From positions 2,487,501 through 2,551,500 of the forward strand of contig NZ_CP150166.1 in NCBI RefSeq assembly GCF_037963765.1: a stretch of DNA of 64,000 nucleotides. Reading direction: 5' to 3'. Shown here piece by piece: positions 63,931 to 64,000 of the stretch. Position 1 is the first letter of the stretch. Each line of letters opens with the position of its first letter. The position numbers and the translations under genes are program-made. The stretch comes from Sporosarcina sp. FSL W8-0480 (GTDB lineage Bacteria; Bacillota; Bacilli; Bacillales_A; Planococcaceae). A model generated the notes under the pieces. It saw only the letters and a list, made by a program, of their open reading frames with translations. It was not told the DNA's origin and searched no databases.

Positions 63931-64000
63931 TTAAAGCCCCCCTCTCCCCCCATGATTTTCAACTGTCTATTAAAATGTTATTTATTGAGTAATAACAACC

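Overview
The window looks like a chromosome segment of a low-to-mid GC, endospore-forming Bacillales bacterium. A Sporosarcina or Lysinibacillus-type member of the Planococcaceae is the best guess. gerE and sspI point to sporulation. The core gene order follows that of Bacillus subtilis (lcfA-fadR-fadB-etfB-etfA, trxA-uvrC-yslB-sdhCAB, ysmA-gerE-ysmB-racE, rph-ysnA, mutSB-polX-cvpA-zapA-rnhC, pheST-ysgA-sspI). A meso-diaminopimelate dehydrogenase is also typical of the Lysinibacillus/Sporosarcina side. Most core genes are on the minus strand, and many use TTG or GTG starts behind strong Shine-Dalgarno sequences. No database search was possible, so the taxonomy is inference.

Layout. 1-2.4 kb: AbgB-like M20 amidohydrolase with an MFS importer, then tRNA-Arg(UCU). 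2.6-6.3 kb: rdgB, rph, murI, marR, gerE and an acyl-CoA thioesterase; gerM, expected between racE and rph, is missing. 6.4-10.4 kb: a long array of 20-bp TTGAGCG units split by two same-length, apparently identical IS256-family insertions. 10.4-16.5 kb: sdhCAB, yslB, uvrC, trxA. 16.5-36.3 kb: an accessory island that separates trxA from etfA. 36.4-41.5 kb: the fatty-acid beta-oxidation operon with a FadR-type operator. 41.5-49.2 kb: a DUF350 gene, mutS2, polX, cvpA, zapA, rnhC and a lipoprotein. 49.5-61.5 kb: pheST with a T-box leader, rRNA methyltransferase, sspI, argF, M42 peptidase, ddh, an MFS gene, recQ and a hemerythrin-like protein. 61.7-64 kb: small accessory genes.

The island holds the most unusual material. 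At 17.1-20.3 kb an AT-rich cassette encodes a MauE-like membrane protein, a membrane-anchored thioredoxin-fold protein with a CGAC site, a 46-residue peptide with six cysteines, an attenuator-like hairpin and an ABC exporter. Together they look like a disulfide-stabilised, apparently leaderless peptide bacteriocin system. At 22.6-26.5 kb lie two tandem pairs of tyrosine recombinases with a decayed copy between them. They are bracketed by quasi-palindromic ~100-bp hairpins that match a hairpin inside both IS256-type elements. Several small membrane proteins, two decayed secreted-protein genes, an ECF sigma/anti-sigma pair and an S41 protease follow.

A window-wide feature is a set of intergenic arrays with a 20-22 bp period but different sequence words (TTGAGCG, CATAAA, GACTTC, TGGTA, GATTCAATCG, GGTCCATT). 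They mostly sit just beyond gene ends or terminators, and three of them are built from alternating 40-41 bp doublets.
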